From assembly GCA_018242215.1 (NCBI GenBank), contig JAFECG010000020.1:102408-166407 (forward strand): a stretch of 64,000 nucleotides of DNA. Direction: 5' to 3'. Source of the stretch: Pseudomonadota bacterium (GTDB lineage: Bacteria > Pseudomonadota > Alphaproteobacteria > Rhizobiales > Hyphomicrobiaceae). The notes beneath the pieces were generated by a model. It did no database searches, had not been told where the DNA came from, and saw only the letters and a program-made list of their open reading frames with translations. Below, piece after piece: positions 43,110-51,815 of this stretch (position 1 is the stretch's first letter; each line of letters opens with the position of its first letter). The translations under genes and the position numbers were made by a program.

Positions 43110-45829
43110 GACACTGCCTGCTTCGCCATCTGCTTTCGACCGGACTTCGCTGAAGATGCAGTCGGATGCCAAATGACTTCGCGGATCGCAGCGTCTCCGG
43201 CGAACGGGCGCGTCTCGAAGCCCAGGTCCGTCGCCATATCCAGCATGTGGGTATTGTCGGCATGCACGAGGCCTGTGATCTGTTCAACGCCTTCGTCCTG
43301 CGCATAGTTCAGAAGTGCGGACATAAGCTGCCAGCCTAATCCCTTGCCCTGAAGATCTGATCGAACGAGAATGCCGAATTCCCCTCGTGTCAGATCAGGA
43401 TCGAGGACGAGACGCGATACGCCGAGCAGCTCATCGGTGACTTCATCGATCGCGATAAAGGCCATTTCGCGCGCATAGTCGATTTGCGTAAGCGTCGCGA
43501 GAAATTCGTGAGGAAATGTGCGGCGTCCTGTGAAAAAGCGACGGCGCACGTCTTCCTCGGAGATCGCCGAGAAGAATTTCTGGTAACGTGGCTCATCCTC
43601 GGGACGGATGGGACGAATGACGATCTTTCCTAATCGTTCGATCGTCACTTCACGGCTCAGATGCGCGGGATAAGGACGGATCGCAAGCGGCATGCGAGGC
43701 TGCGCGCGCTCGTCGGCAAGCTTCATGCGCGCATCGATCGCGATCACGCCGTCCTTATCGACAAGTAAGGGATTGATGTCGAGCTCGCGGATTTCCGGAT
43801 GCTCGATGATGAGGTCGCTGATGCGAACGAGGGTCCCCGCAATCGCATCCAAATCGGCTGGGGCATGATCGCGATATCCTTTCAGGAGCCGCGAAATGCG
43901 GGTTTCATCGATCATCTGACGCGCAAGATGCATATCGAGTGGCGGCAATGCCAAAGCGCTGTCGCGGAGCACCTCGACCGCAACGCCCCCTGCCCCGAAC
44001 AACAGCATCGGCCCGAAGGTCGAATCTACGCTCATGCCGACGATCGTTTCCAGCGCATCCGGCCTCCTGATCATCGGTTCCACCGTGAAACCTTCCATCC
44101 GTGCCGCAGGCATCCTTGCCTTGATCTTGGAGAGCATGTCGATCGCGGCCTGTTCGGCGGCCGCGCCACTTTCCAAGTTCAAGTGAACGCCGCCGACGTC
44201 GGACTTATGGGAAATATCCGGCGAAGCGATCTTTATGACGCACGCTTCATTGGTCTTGAGAACGTCAGCTGCAATGGCCCGGACTTCGGCCGGGTCACGA
44301 GCCGGAACGGCCTTATCGGTCGAAATTCCGTAAGCCGCCAGGATCGTTTTAGTTTCGAGAGCGGACGCGACGGATCGGCCGCTTTTCAGGATCTTCTCGA
44401 TCTCCGCATGGACTGCCCGCGCATCATAATCATCTTTACCGGACGCGACCGCTGGGGTTCGCATCATCTCATTCTGGGAGCGAGCATGATCGACGAGTTG
44501 CATGAATCCTGTGATGGCTTCCGACGTGGACTCGAAGCTCGGCAACTTGTGCTCTTCGAAGAGATCACGCGCCTCACGCACAGCCGGATCCCCCAGCCAG
44601 CACGTCATGACAGGCTTGCCGGCGACGATGTCGCGATGTGCCGCGACGATGTCGATAACAGCTTTCGCGGCGTCAGTGGCAGAGACGGTGGCGGTCGGGC
44701 AGTGAAGAACGAGGATCGCATCAGACTGCTTATCGCTCAGCAGAACTTCAAGCGCGTCAGCGTAGCGCTTCGTTCCGGCATCACCGATGATGTCGATCGG
44801 ATTGCCATGCGACCAAGTCGACGGGAGCACCCGGTTGAGGGCTTCCATCGTCTCCGGTTCGACGTTTGCGAGCGTCCCTTTGTGATCCTGAAGCTCATCG
44901 GTCGCGAGGACACCTGCTCCGCCGCCGTTCGTCAGAATGGCCAGTCTCTCGCCGTGCAGTCGCGGCACGCGCGACAACGTCTCAGCAGCAGCAAAGAGCT
45001 CGTCGAGCGTCTTGACCCGAAGCAACCCAGAGCGGCGAAAGGCAGCGTTGTAAGCGGCGTCGGAGCCCGCCAGAGCGCCAGTATGCGATAGCGCTGCGTG
45101 TGCTCCTCCCGCATGGCGTCCGGTCTTTATGACGACAACGGGTTTCACGCGCGCCGCGCGGCGGGCCGCCGAGATAAATTTCGGCGCATGGGTAACGGCT
45201 TCGACGTACAGCAGAATGGCGCGCGTTGAAGCGTCGCCTGCCAGAAAATCAAGCATATCGCCGAGGTCGATATCGGCCATTTCGCCAAGTGACGCCACGT
45301 GAGAGAAGCCGATACCGCGTCCTGCCGCCCAATCGATCACAGCCGTCACAAGGGCGCCCGATTGGGAGAGGAATGCAAGGTCGCCAGCGAGCGGGGCGCG
45401 GTGGGCGAAACTCGCGTTGAGGCCGATATTGGGCCCCATGTAACCGATGCAATTCGGACCAAGGACACGGAGGCAGTATGGCTTCGCCGCCGCCAACATG
45501 TCTTTTTTTCGCTCGCCCATGCCAGCGGCAAGAGCAATGACCGCGCGGGTACCTTTGGCGCCGAGTTGTTGGACAAGTTCTACGATGGTGTCGGGTGGCG
45601 TGGCCAGAACCGCAAGGTCTGGCGCTTCCGGGAGGTCAGCCACGGATGCATAACATTTGTGGCCGTTCACGTCTGAGTATTTGGGATTGACCAGCATCAC
45701 CGGGCCGGCGAAGCCTGCAGTGAGCAGGTTCTGCATGACCGTGTCACCCACAGAACCTGGCCGTGCGCTCGCTCCGATGAGGGCCACCGACCGTGGTGCA
45801 CAAAGGTAATTCAAATTTCGGACAGTCAT
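43106..45829 (-). CDS. ADP-forming acyl-CoA synthetase / GNAT acetyltransferase fusion (Pat-like)
   Basis: 907 residues. The N-terminal CoA-binding and succinyl-CoA-synthetase-like domains (RSVALIGASARPGSVGD, VLGPNCIGYMGP, LSHTGALAGSD) are followed by an ATP-grasp part (VIKIASPDISHKSDVGGVHL) and a C-terminal GNAT domain (GILVRSDLQGKGLGWQLM). This matches the Pat/PatZ architecture that acetylates lysines of acetyl-CoA synthetase and other proteins. A phospho-histidine is expected near the LSHTGALAG loop, so catalytic ADP-forming activity cannot be excluded. It is divergent from phaC, with a shared FixK-like site between them. Confidence 0.9.
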   Translation of the reverse strand: MTVRNLNYLCAPRSVALIGASARPGSVGDTVMQNLLTAGFAGPVMLVNPKYSDVNGHKCYASVADLPEAPDLAVLATPPDTIVELVQQLGAKGTRAVIALAAGMGERKKDMLAAAKPYCLRVLGPNCIGYMGPNIGLNASFAHRAPLAGDLAFLSQSGALVTAVIDWAAGRGIGFSHVASLGEMADIDLGDMLDFLAGDASTRAILLYVEAVTHAPKFISAARRAARVKPVVVIKTGRHAGGAHAALSHTGALAGSDAAYNAAFRRSGLLRVKTLDELFAAAETLSRVPRLHGERLAILTNGGGAGVLATDELQDHKGTLANVEPETMEALNRVLPSTWSHGNPIDIIGDAGTKRYADALEVLLSDKQSDAILVLHCPTATVSATDAAKAVIDIVAAHRDIVAGKPVMTCWLGDPAVREARDLFEEHKLPSFESTSEAITGFMQLVDHARSQNEMMRTPAVASGKDDYDARAVHAEIEKILKSGRSVASALETKTILAAYGISTDKAVPARDPAEVRAIAADVLKTNEACVIKIASPDISHKSDVGGVHLNLESGAAAEQAAIDMLSKIKARMPAARMEGFTVEPMIRRPDALETIVGMSVDSTFGPMLLFGAGGVAVEVLRDSALALPPLDMHLARQMIDETRISRLLKGYRDHAPADLDAIAGTLVRISDLIIEHPEIRELDINPLLVDKDGVIAIDARMKLADERAQPRMPLAIRPYPAHLSREVTIERLGKIVIRPIRPEDEPRYQKFFSAISEEDVRRRFFTGRRTFPHEFLATLTQIDYAREMAFIAIDEVTDELLGVSRLVLDPDLTRGEFGILVRSDLQGKGLGWQLMSALLNYAQDEGVEQITGLVHADNTHMLDMATDLGFETRPFAGDAAIREVIWHPTASSAKSGRKQMAKQAVS

Positions 45830-45927
45830 GGATCCCGTTCCTTAAGATGCTGTCGTAGGAGCTGAATATAGTTGACGGGTTCCGGTCCGCTTCTGACTTG
45901 AATCAATAATTTTTTGCGTCCGCTCAC

Positions 45928-45941
45928 TTGAGCTGCGTCAA
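45928..45941. promoter_or_regulatory. FixK/FNR-like site between pat-like gene and phaC
   Basis: TTGAG-CTGC-GTCAA, with both TTGA/TCAA half-sites perfect. The centre is about 70 bases before the phaC start (46005) and 106 bases before the pat-like start (45829), so it could serve either or both divergent promoters. Confidence 0.65.
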
Positions 45942-46004
45942 GTAGGTTTTCAGCGAGAAGCGTATCAAGGAACTGGGAAACATCGAGCGTAAAGGCCAAG
46001 GTTC

Positions 46005-47864
46005 GTGAGCAAGCCGGTCAACATGCCCACCAAGGTGCAGCTCGCACTTGCGGCACCGCACTCCGAAGCCGTCGCGCAGCTTGTCGATCATTCGCACGAG
46101 CGGCCACGGACTCCGACGATCGTACCATCGGCCGCGCCAGAGCCTGAAGTTTCGCGTCTCGATCGCTATGTCCACTATCTCATCGCTCGGATGACCGCGG
46201 GCCTCTCACCGGCGGCCTGCGCAAACGCCTTCTTCGATTGGGGCATGCACATGGCGGCGTCGCCCGGCCTGCAGCTCGAGCTCATGGGCGAGGGTGTGCG
46301 GCAGTGGATGCGGTTCGCCGCATTCTTCCAAGAGGCGTCCGGCGCGGCAGGCACCCCCGTTTCGCCGAATATCGTCCCGCAGCCGCACGATCATCGCTTC
46401 GCTTCGGAAGGTTGGAAACAGTTTCCATTTAATGTGTTCGCGGAAGGCTTCCTGCTATCGGAGGAATGGTGGCATTCCGCGACCACACAGGTGAAGGGTG
46501 TCGAGAAGCAGAACCTCAACCGCATCGATTTCATGACGCGTCAGGCTTTGGACGTGATCGCGCCCACGAATTTCGTTGCCACGAACCCGGACGTTCTTGC
46601 TCGCACGCAATTGGAAGGCGGGCTCAATCTCATCCGCGGCTACTTCAATTATCTCGACGATTTGAAACGACTTCGCGAGCGGGAAGCACCGGATGGCGCC
46701 GAGAAATTCAAAGTCGGCGAAACTGTTGCCATCACGCCGGGAAAGGTCGTCTTCCGCAACCATCTGATCGAACTGATCCAATACGCGCCGGTGACAGAAA
46801 AGGTGCATGCCGAGCCCATTCTGATCGTGCCTGCATGGATCATGAAATATTATATTCTCGATCTCCGGCCTGAAAACTCGCTGGTAAAATTTCTGACCGC
46901 GCAGGGGTTCACGGTATTCATCGTCTCGTGGCGCAATCCAGACGCCGGCGACAGGAACATCGGATTTGACGATTATCGGCGCCTCGGCGTTATGGCCGCT
47001 ATCGATGCCGTCAACCGGATCACCGGGAACGCTAAGATTCATGCGGTAGGCTATTGCCTCGGGGGTACCCTGCTGACGACTGCAGCCTGCGCAATGGCCA
47101 ACGAAAATGACGACCGTCTTGCGACCCTCACGCTTCTTGCTGCGCAAGCGGACTTCCGCGAGGCTGGCGAACTCACGCTCTTTATCGACGAAAGTCAGGT
47201 TTCGCTTCTCGAAGACATGATGGCGGAGCAAGGCTTCCTCGACAGCGCGCAAATGGCGGGTGCATTCCAGCTTTTGCGATCTAACGATTTGATCTGGTCT
47301 CACGTCGTCAACGACTATCTCCTTGGACAGCGGAGACCCATTTTTGATCTTCTTGCCTGGAATGCTGACGCCACGCGGATGCCTTATCGCATGCATTCGG
47401 AGTATCTGCGTTCCCTATTCCTCAATAATGACTTGGCGGAGGGCCGCTTCAAGGTTGACGGACAGGCGGTCGCGCTCACGGATCTCAGGGTTCCGATCTT
47501 CGCTGTCGGGACGGAGACGGATCATGTCGCGCCGTGGCGCTCGGTTTATAAGTTCAACATCCTCAGCGATACGAGCGTGACTTTTCTGCTGACGAGCGGC
47601 GGCCATAATGCCGGCATTGTATCGCCGCCTGGCGCGCCGCATCGCAGTTATCGGATGGCGACCAAACACGAGAACGACAAATTCGTTGATCCGGAAACAT
47701 GGCACGCGAGCACGCCGCCGAGCGAAGGATCCTGGTGGACTGCATGGGCAGAGTGGCTCGGCGCGAAGTCCACGGACTTGGTTGATCCACCGACGATGGG
47801 AGCGCCGGACAAGGGGCTGAAACCGCTTTGCGCCGCGCCTGGAACGTATGTCCTTCAGAAATAA
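46005..47864 (+). CDS. phaC: Class I poly(3-hydroxyalkanoate) synthase
   Basis: 619 residues; polymerises 3-hydroxybutyryl-CoA into PHB at the granule surface. The lipase-like box GYCLGG holds Cys351, and the triad is completed by Asp506 (GTETDHVAPW) and His534 (SGGHNAGIV); the Asp-His spacing of 28 equals that of the Cupriavidus enzyme. The N-terminal segment WKQFPFNVFAEGFLLSEEWW and NFVATNPDVL are typical. The start is GTG with AAGG upstream. No phaA or phaB gene is beside it. A phasin gene follows, and a FixK-like site precedes it, so low oxygen probably raises PHB synthesis. Confidence 0.95.
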   Translation: MSKPVNMPTKVQLALAAPHSEAVAQLVDHSHERPRTPTIVPSAAPEPEVSRLDRYVHYLIARMTAGLSPAACANAFFDWGMHMAASPGLQLELMGEGVRQWMRFAAFFQEASGAAGTPVSPNIVPQPHDHRFASEGWKQFPFNVFAEGFLLSEEWWHSATTQVKGVEKQNLNRIDFMTRQALDVIAPTNFVATNPDVLARTQLEGGLNLIRGYFNYLDDLKRLREREAPDGAEKFKVGETVAITPGKVVFRNHLIELIQYAPVTEKVHAEPILIVPAWIMKYYILDLRPENSLVKFLTAQGFTVFIVSWRNPDAGDRNIGFDDYRRLGVMAAIDAVNRITGNAKIHAVGYCLGGTLLTTAACAMANENDDRLATLTLLAAQADFREAGELTLFIDESQVSLLEDMMAEQGFLDSAQMAGAFQLLRSNDLIWSHVVNDYLLGQRRPIFDLLAWNADATRMPYRMHSEYLRSLFLNNDLAEGRFKVDGQAVALTDLRVPIFAVGTETDHVAPWRSVYKFNILSDTSVTFLLTSGGHNAGIVSPPGAPHRSYRMATKHENDKFVDPETWHASTPPSEGSWWTAWAEWLGAKSTDLVDPPTMGAPDKGLKPLCAAPGTYVLQK

Positions 47865-47883
47865 AAATTCCACTCGACCGCGC

Positions 47884-47897
47884 TTGACATCCGTCAA
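47884..47897. promoter_or_regulatory. FixK/FNR-like site upstream of the phasin gene
   Basis: TTGAC-ATCC-GTCAA, with both TTGA/TCAA half-sites perfect. Its centre is about 75 bases before ATG 47965 and 20 bases after the phaC stop, so the phasin-CBS-alcohol dehydrogenase genes may have their own oxygen-controlled promoter. Confidence 0.65.
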
Positions 47898-47964
47898 AGT
47901 GCAGCGGGTGCATAGAGAGCAGTTTAAAATATGCGAAAATGGCGCAAGCGTAGGAGTTAGAAGC

Positions 47965-48381
47965 ATGCTTGATCATCCTGAGCGAAGCTCGGTCGGGACT
48001 CGCGGCATGAGCACGAAAGTGCCGGCGCCCGGAATTGCGCCGCTGCTCAATGCCTTCAACCCGGCGACCGCCTATATGGAATTCTGGAACCGGTCGGTGT
48101 TTCAGATCGGCGGCGAGGCGGCGCAGAGCTGGCTGCATTTCGTTGGCCAAAGATGGCTCAAAGATCTAGAGTTTCCTCAACAGATTGCGGCTTGCAAGAC
48201 AGCCGACGATCTGCGGGTCGCTCTTTCGGAGTTTTGGCAGCAAGCCGCCAAAGATTATTCGACGGAATTCAACGAGATTGCCGATCTGACCTGGACAGCG
48301 ATGCGATCGACTTTCGATGGTCCGGGACTTGGCGTCTCAAAAAGCGCCGAGCATGGTTTGGCCAAGCGCTCGTCGAACTAA
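47965..48381 (+). CDS. Phasin-family granule protein
   Basis: 138 residues, mostly amphipathic helix (NPATAYMEFWNRSVFQIGGE, QIAACKTADDLRVALSEFWQ). The core resembles phasin_2-type proteins, which coat PHB granules. TAGGAG lies 9 bases before ATG 47965; the in-frame readings from 47848 and 48007 are less likely. The position directly after phaC supports the role. The similarity is moderate, so other helical granule-associated functions are possible. Confidence 0.72.
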   Translation: MLDHPERSSVGTRGMSTKVPAPGIAPLLNAFNPATAYMEFWNRSVFQIGGEAAQSWLHFVGQRWLKDLEFPQQIAACKTADDLRVALSEFWQQAAKDYSTEFNEIADLTWTAMRSTFDGPGLGVSKSAEHGLAKRSSN

Positions 48382-48407
48382 GAGAGCTATCGTTTGGGAG
48401 AAGTCCG

Positions 48408-49148
48408 ATGAAAGCCAGCGACGTCATGACGAGCAAAGTCATTACGATCAGCCCCGACAGCTCGCTCAGCGATATGATTCAACTGATGCTCGATCGTCGG
48501 ATCAGTGGCCTGCCCGTCGTGACGAAAGAGGGTAAGCTCGTCGGAATGGTCACCGAGGGTGATTGCTTACGTCGCTGCGAAACCGGCACAGAAAAGAAGC
48601 GGTCATTCTGGCGCGACTTGCTGACGGGATCCGAGACCCTCGCGACGGAATACGTTCGCTCGCACGGGCGCAAGGTTTTCGAGGTGATGTCACAGGATCC
48701 GATAACCGTTTCCCCGGATACGGATCTCAATGAGGTCATCCATCTCATGGAAAAGAACCAGATCAAACGCGTGCCGGTGATCAAAGATGGTATCGTGGTT
48801 GGGATCGTCAGTCGCGCCAATCTGCTTCAAGCGCTGTCGGGGTTGGTCGGAGGCGCGAAGGTCGATCAGAGCGACGCCAAAATTCGCGAAGGCGTCATCG
48901 CGGCACTCGGCACGTTGCCGTGGGCGGCGAACGAGTTGCTGAACGTGACTGTGAAGGACGGCGTCGTCGATCTCTGGGGTTCCTATACGGCTTATCGCCA
49001 GGATGAAGCAGCTATCGTTGCCGCCGAGAACGTCGCCGGAGTCAAGAAAGTGAAGAGCCATCTGAGCTGGGTCGACCCGATGTCCGGTATGGTCGTCTAT
49101 TCGCCCGATGAGGAGGCGCCGCTCGCCAACGCCGATCGCTGGGCGTAA
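48408..49148 (+). CDS. CBS-pair protein with C-terminal BON domain
   Basis: 246 residues. Two CBS motifs at about 1-60 (VMTSKVITISPDSSLSDMIQ, GLPVVTKEGKLVGMVTEGD) and 85-145 (VMSQDPITVSPDTDLNEVIH, RVPVIKDGIVVGIVSRANLL) form a Bateman module that binds adenine nucleotides. A BON domain at about 155-220 follows (IREGVIAALGTLPWAANELL), usually for ligand or membrane contacts. GGGAGAAG precedes ATG 48408. It is likely co-transcribed with the phasin (26 bases apart) and the alcohol dehydrogenase. Energy-charge sensing is inference. Confidence 0.88.
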   Translation: MKASDVMTSKVITISPDSSLSDMIQLMLDRRISGLPVVTKEGKLVGMVTEGDCLRRCETGTEKKRSFWRDLLTGSETLATEYVRSHGRKVFEVMSQDPITVSPDTDLNEVIHLMEKNQIKRVPVIKDGIVVGIVSRANLLQALSGLVGGAKVDQSDAKIREGVIAALGTLPWAANELLNVTVKDGVVDLWGSYTAYRQDEAAIVAAENVAGVKKVKSHLSWVDPMSGMVVYSPDEEAPLANADRWA

Positions 49149-49227
49149 CGGGGCGCCGTTCAGATGCAATTGGCTGACGGAGACGACGAGCGTGTCCCCA
49201 TACTTGTCCATTGGGAGTCCCCGCTCA

Positions 49228-50211
49228 ATGAAAGCCATGGTCTTTCGGGCTGTGGGGCAGCCGCTAACGCTTGAAGAGCGGCCTGACCCTTCGCCTGAAA
49301 AAGGCGAGATCAGGGTGCGTGTCGAAGCATGTGCCGTCTGCCGGACTGATCTTCACGTCATCGACGGAGACCTCCACAATCCAAAGCATCCTGTTATCCC
49401 TGGGCATGAAATCGTTGGCATCGTCGATGCGATCGGGCCGGATGTTCACGACCACAGAATTGGGGAACGCGTTGGCGTTCCGTGGCTCGGGCACACGTGT
49501 GGACATTGCGCCTATTGCCTGGCGGACCGTGAAAATCTGTGCGATTTTCCCCTCTTCACAGGCTATACACGGGACGGTGGCTTTGCGACGCACGTCATAG
49601 CCGATGCGGCGTTCGCATTTTCGATGGAAAATTTCTCCGACCCCGTGGCGGCTGCACCGTTGATGTGCGCCGGGCTGATCGGATGGCGGTCCTTGCGGAT
49701 GGCGGGCGACGGCAAGCGCCTCGGGCTCTATGGCTTCGGTGCCGCAGCCCACATCATTGCGCAGGTTTGCATCTGGCAGGGTCGCGAGATTTACGGCTTC
49801 ACCCGGCCCGGCGACATAGAAGCTCAGAAATTCGCACGATCCCTTGGTGCGCATTGGAGCGGCGGTTCGGATGAGCCGCCGCCACAAGAGCTCGATGCTG
49901 CGATCATTTTCGCGCCGGTAGGCGCGCTCGTGCCAATAGCGCTCAAAGCGGTGCGGAAGGGTGGTCGAGTCGTATGCGGCGGTATCCACATGAGCGATAT
50001 CCCGCAATTTCCCTACGACATCCTATGGGAAGAGCGGGAAATTCGTTCGGTCTCCAATCTGACCCGCGGAGACGCGCATGAGTTTCTCGCGATCGCGCCG
50101 AAGGCCAACGTCCACACGACGACGACCGTCTATCCGCTGGCGCGTGCCAACGAGGCGCTGGCGGACTTACGCGCGGGACGTTTTTCCGGGGCCGCTGTGC
50201 TCGTGCCTTGA
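49228..50211 (+). CDS. Zinc-dependent alcohol dehydrogenase
   Basis: 327 residues of the medium-chain dehydrogenase family. Catalytic-zinc ligands are in CAVCRTDLH and PGHEIVG. The structural zinc site CGHCAYCLADRENLC has four cysteines. The NAD domain has LGLYGFGAAAHIIAQ instead of the usual GLGGxG. ATG 49228 follows GGGAG. Members of this subgroup are often low-oxygen-induced and re-oxidise NADH by ethanol formation, which fits the cluster. Its last 45 bases overlap the convergent MaoC gene on the other strand. Confidence 0.9.
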   Translation: MKAMVFRAVGQPLTLEERPDPSPEKGEIRVRVEACAVCRTDLHVIDGDLHNPKHPVIPGHEIVGIVDAIGPDVHDHRIGERVGVPWLGHTCGHCAYCLADRENLCDFPLFTGYTRDGGFATHVIADAAFAFSMENFSDPVAAAPLMCAGLIGWRSLRMAGDGKRLGLYGFGAAAHIIAQVCIWQGREIYGFTRPGDIEAQKFARSLGAHWSGGSDEPPPQELDAAIIFAPVGALVPIALKAVRKGGRVVCGGIHMSDIPQFPYDILWEEREIRSVSNLTRGDAHEFLAIAPKANVHTTTTVYPLARANEALADLRAGRFSGAAVLVP

Positions 50212-50715
50212 CCGAGGACCAAGTGCTTCTGAGGTCCTGTCTTCTTCCACTCTGACCTCTGGGACGGGCACCCGCGGGCGGGAGATCTTCTCGACGGGGG
50301 CCAAGACGGTCGCCATTCCGGTGATCACTTCCTCGGCCTTCTGATTGACGACTTTGCACTCGAGGTGGACGCGATTGTGCGGCGGCAATTTCTGGGCGAC
50401 GGTCAATGTCACCGTCACCGTATCGCCCAGTCGTACGGGTCTTCGGAACTGCAGCGTCTGATCAAGATAGATCGAGCCGGGCCCGGGAAGCTCGGTTCCG
50501 AGCACCGTCGAGATCAATGCCGCACCCCACATCCCGTGAGCGATGACACCATGAAAAATATCCGTCTTGGCGAATTCGGGATCCACGTGCGCCGGGTTGA
50601 CGTCTCCGGACACCGCAGCGAACAATTCGATATCGCGATGGGTGAACGTGCGCACAAGGCTCGCGCTATCACCGACCTTCATCTCCTCGAAGGTGCGGTT
50701 GGTGATCATTTCCAT
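50167..50715 (-). CDS. MaoC-type enoyl-CoA hydratase, probably a remnant of a hydratase-phosphotransacetylase fusion
   Basis: 182 residues. The hot-dog domain (about 1-140) has the R-specific hydratase motif DVNPAHVDPEFAKTDIFHGVIAHGMW with Asp and His. This domain is closest to the N-terminal part of the bifunctional enoyl-CoA hydratase/phosphate acetyltransferase found in similar Rhizobiales clusters. The linker ISRPRVPVPEVRVEE is kept, but then the sequence runs into an unrelated 25-residue tail and stops; the phosphotransacetylase domain and an acetate kinase gene are absent. Hydratase activity should remain. It overlaps adh by 45 bases. Confidence 0.82.
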   Translation of the reverse strand: MEMITNRTFEEMKVGDSASLVRTFTHRDIELFAAVSGDVNPAHVDPEFAKTDIFHGVIAHGMWGAALISTVLGTELPGPGSIYLDQTLQFRRPVRLGDTVTVTLTVAQKLPPHNRVHLECKVVNQKAEEVITGMATVLAPVEKISRPRVPVPEVRVEEDRTSEALGPRSRHEHSGPGKTSRA

Positions 50716-50730
50716 GATGCCTCGCCTGGG

Positions 50731-51501
50731 CTATCCGAGAACGTGATAGCCGCCATCGACATATTCGAGATTGCCGGTGAGCGCCTTGGCAGTGTCGCCG
50801 ACGAGAAACGCGGCGACACTGCCCACGTCCTCTATTGACACCAGCCGGTGCTCGGGCGTGCGTTCGCGCGTGCGTTCCAGGAGTTCGTCGAACCGATCGA
50901 TTCCTGAGGCCGCACGCGTTTTCAAAGGTCCTGGCGAGAGCGCGTGAACCCGGATTTTTTTGTCGCCTAACTCGGCCGACAGGTAGCGAACGGATGCTTC
51001 GAGCGCGGCTTTTACCGGGCCCATCAGATTGTATTCTTCAACGACCTTTTCCGAGCCGTAGAACGTCACCGTGAGAAGGCATCCACCATCTTTCATCAGC
51101 GGCTCGGCCAGATGCGCCATGCGGATGAAGGAGTGGCAGGAGACGTCCATCGCCAGGGCGAAGCCCGCCTGCGAACAATCGACGACACGGCTGTGCAGAT
51201 CTTCCTTCGGGGCGAAGGCGATGGAATGAAGAAGGAAGTCGAGCTTTCCCCATTCCTTTTCAATCTGCGCGAACAGCGTTTCGAGTTGCCCCGGCTCGCG
51301 AACGTCGCAAGCCGCGATGATGGGACTTTGAAGCGCTTCCGCGAGGGGGCGCACATAGGGCTCCGCCTTGGCGTTCAAATACGTGATTGCAACGTCGGCA
51401 CCGGCTTCACGAAACGCCTTCGCGCAGCCATAAGCGATACTGTGCTCGTTGGCGATGCCGACAACGAGACCCTTTTTTCCGGAGAGAGGCATGACGAGCA
51501 T
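50731..51501 (-). CDS. fabI: Enoyl-[acyl-carrier-protein] reductase (FabI-type)
   Basis: 256 residues of the short-chain dehydrogenase fold. The NADH motif (GLVVGIANEHSIAYGCAKAF) and the catalytic Tyr-x6-Lys (EEYNLMGPVKAALEASVRYL) are intact, and the C-terminal GNLEYVDGGYHVLG is as in FabI. The start overlaps the previous stop as TGATG (51501), so translation may be coupled; ATG 51492 is possible. It is the second gene of the lipoyl-like / FabI / MaoC operon. The chromosomal housekeeping FabI may be elsewhere, so this could be a dedicated paralogue. Confidence 0.9.
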   Translation of the reverse strand: MLVMPLSGKKGLVVGIANEHSIAYGCAKAFREAGADVAITYLNAKAEPYVRPLAEALQSPIIAACDVREPGQLETLFAQIEKEWGKLDFLLHSIAFAPKEDLHSRVVDCSQAGFALAMDVSCHSFIRMAHLAEPLMKDGGCLLTVTFYGSEKVVEEYNLMGPVKAALEASVRYLSAELGDKKIRVHALSPGPLKTRAASGIDRFDELLERTRERTPEHRLVSIEDVGSVAAFLVGDTAKALTGNLEYVDGGYHVLG

Positions 51502-51737
51502 CAGTCCAGAGTCGCGAGGAGCGCGCCCGGATCGATGACGCTATTTTCCGCTGCGATGATTGTGACACGGCCGTTCGCCGGCGCCGTTATTTCATGAAGC
51601 GCGTCTTCGATTCGAACTTCGGCAATCGCGTGACCCGCGCTGACGACTGAGCCGTTGGATACAAGCCATCTGACAACCGTCCCTTCGGGGAGGATGCTTG
51701 ATGCCCAGAGGGCTTCGTCAACCTTGATTTCCGACAT
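51501..51737 (-). CDS. Small lipoyl/biotinyl-fold protein without the modified lysine
   Basis: 78 residues, one lipoyl-type barrel (LWASSILPEGTVVRWLVSNG, GHAIAEVRIEDALHEITAP, GRVTIIAAENSVIDPGALL). Aligned on the turn EVxTDKAxxEVxAP, the lysine that would carry lipoate or biotin is Asp (EVRIEDALHEITAP). It therefore cannot be modified in the usual way. Similar proteins in Rhizobiales, as I recall, share this substitution. It is the first gene of the operon with fabI, and a FixK-like site lies about 86 bases before its start. The role is unknown. Confidence 0.75.
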   Translation of the reverse strand: MSEIKVDEALWASSILPEGTVVRWLVSNGSVVSAGHAIAEVRIEDALHEITAPANGRVTIIAAENSVIDPGALLATLD

Positions 51738-51815
51738 ACAGTGCTCCTCCGATGTTGCCGTCCGCAGAGATATTGCCTAACCGGCACACTCTCGCTGCAA
51801 CTGCTCACCGCAGGA

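Noticed and set aside
43799-45091. 430-residue plus-strand ORF inside the acyl-CoA synthetase/acetyltransferase gene
   Set aside because: It is antisense to a complete, well-recognised protein, has no promoter or ribosome binding site and resembles no family.
48153-48407. N-terminal extension of the CBS-BON protein
   Set aside because: It is an out-of-frame reading of the phasin gene; GGGAGAAG and the CBS domain fix the start at 48408.
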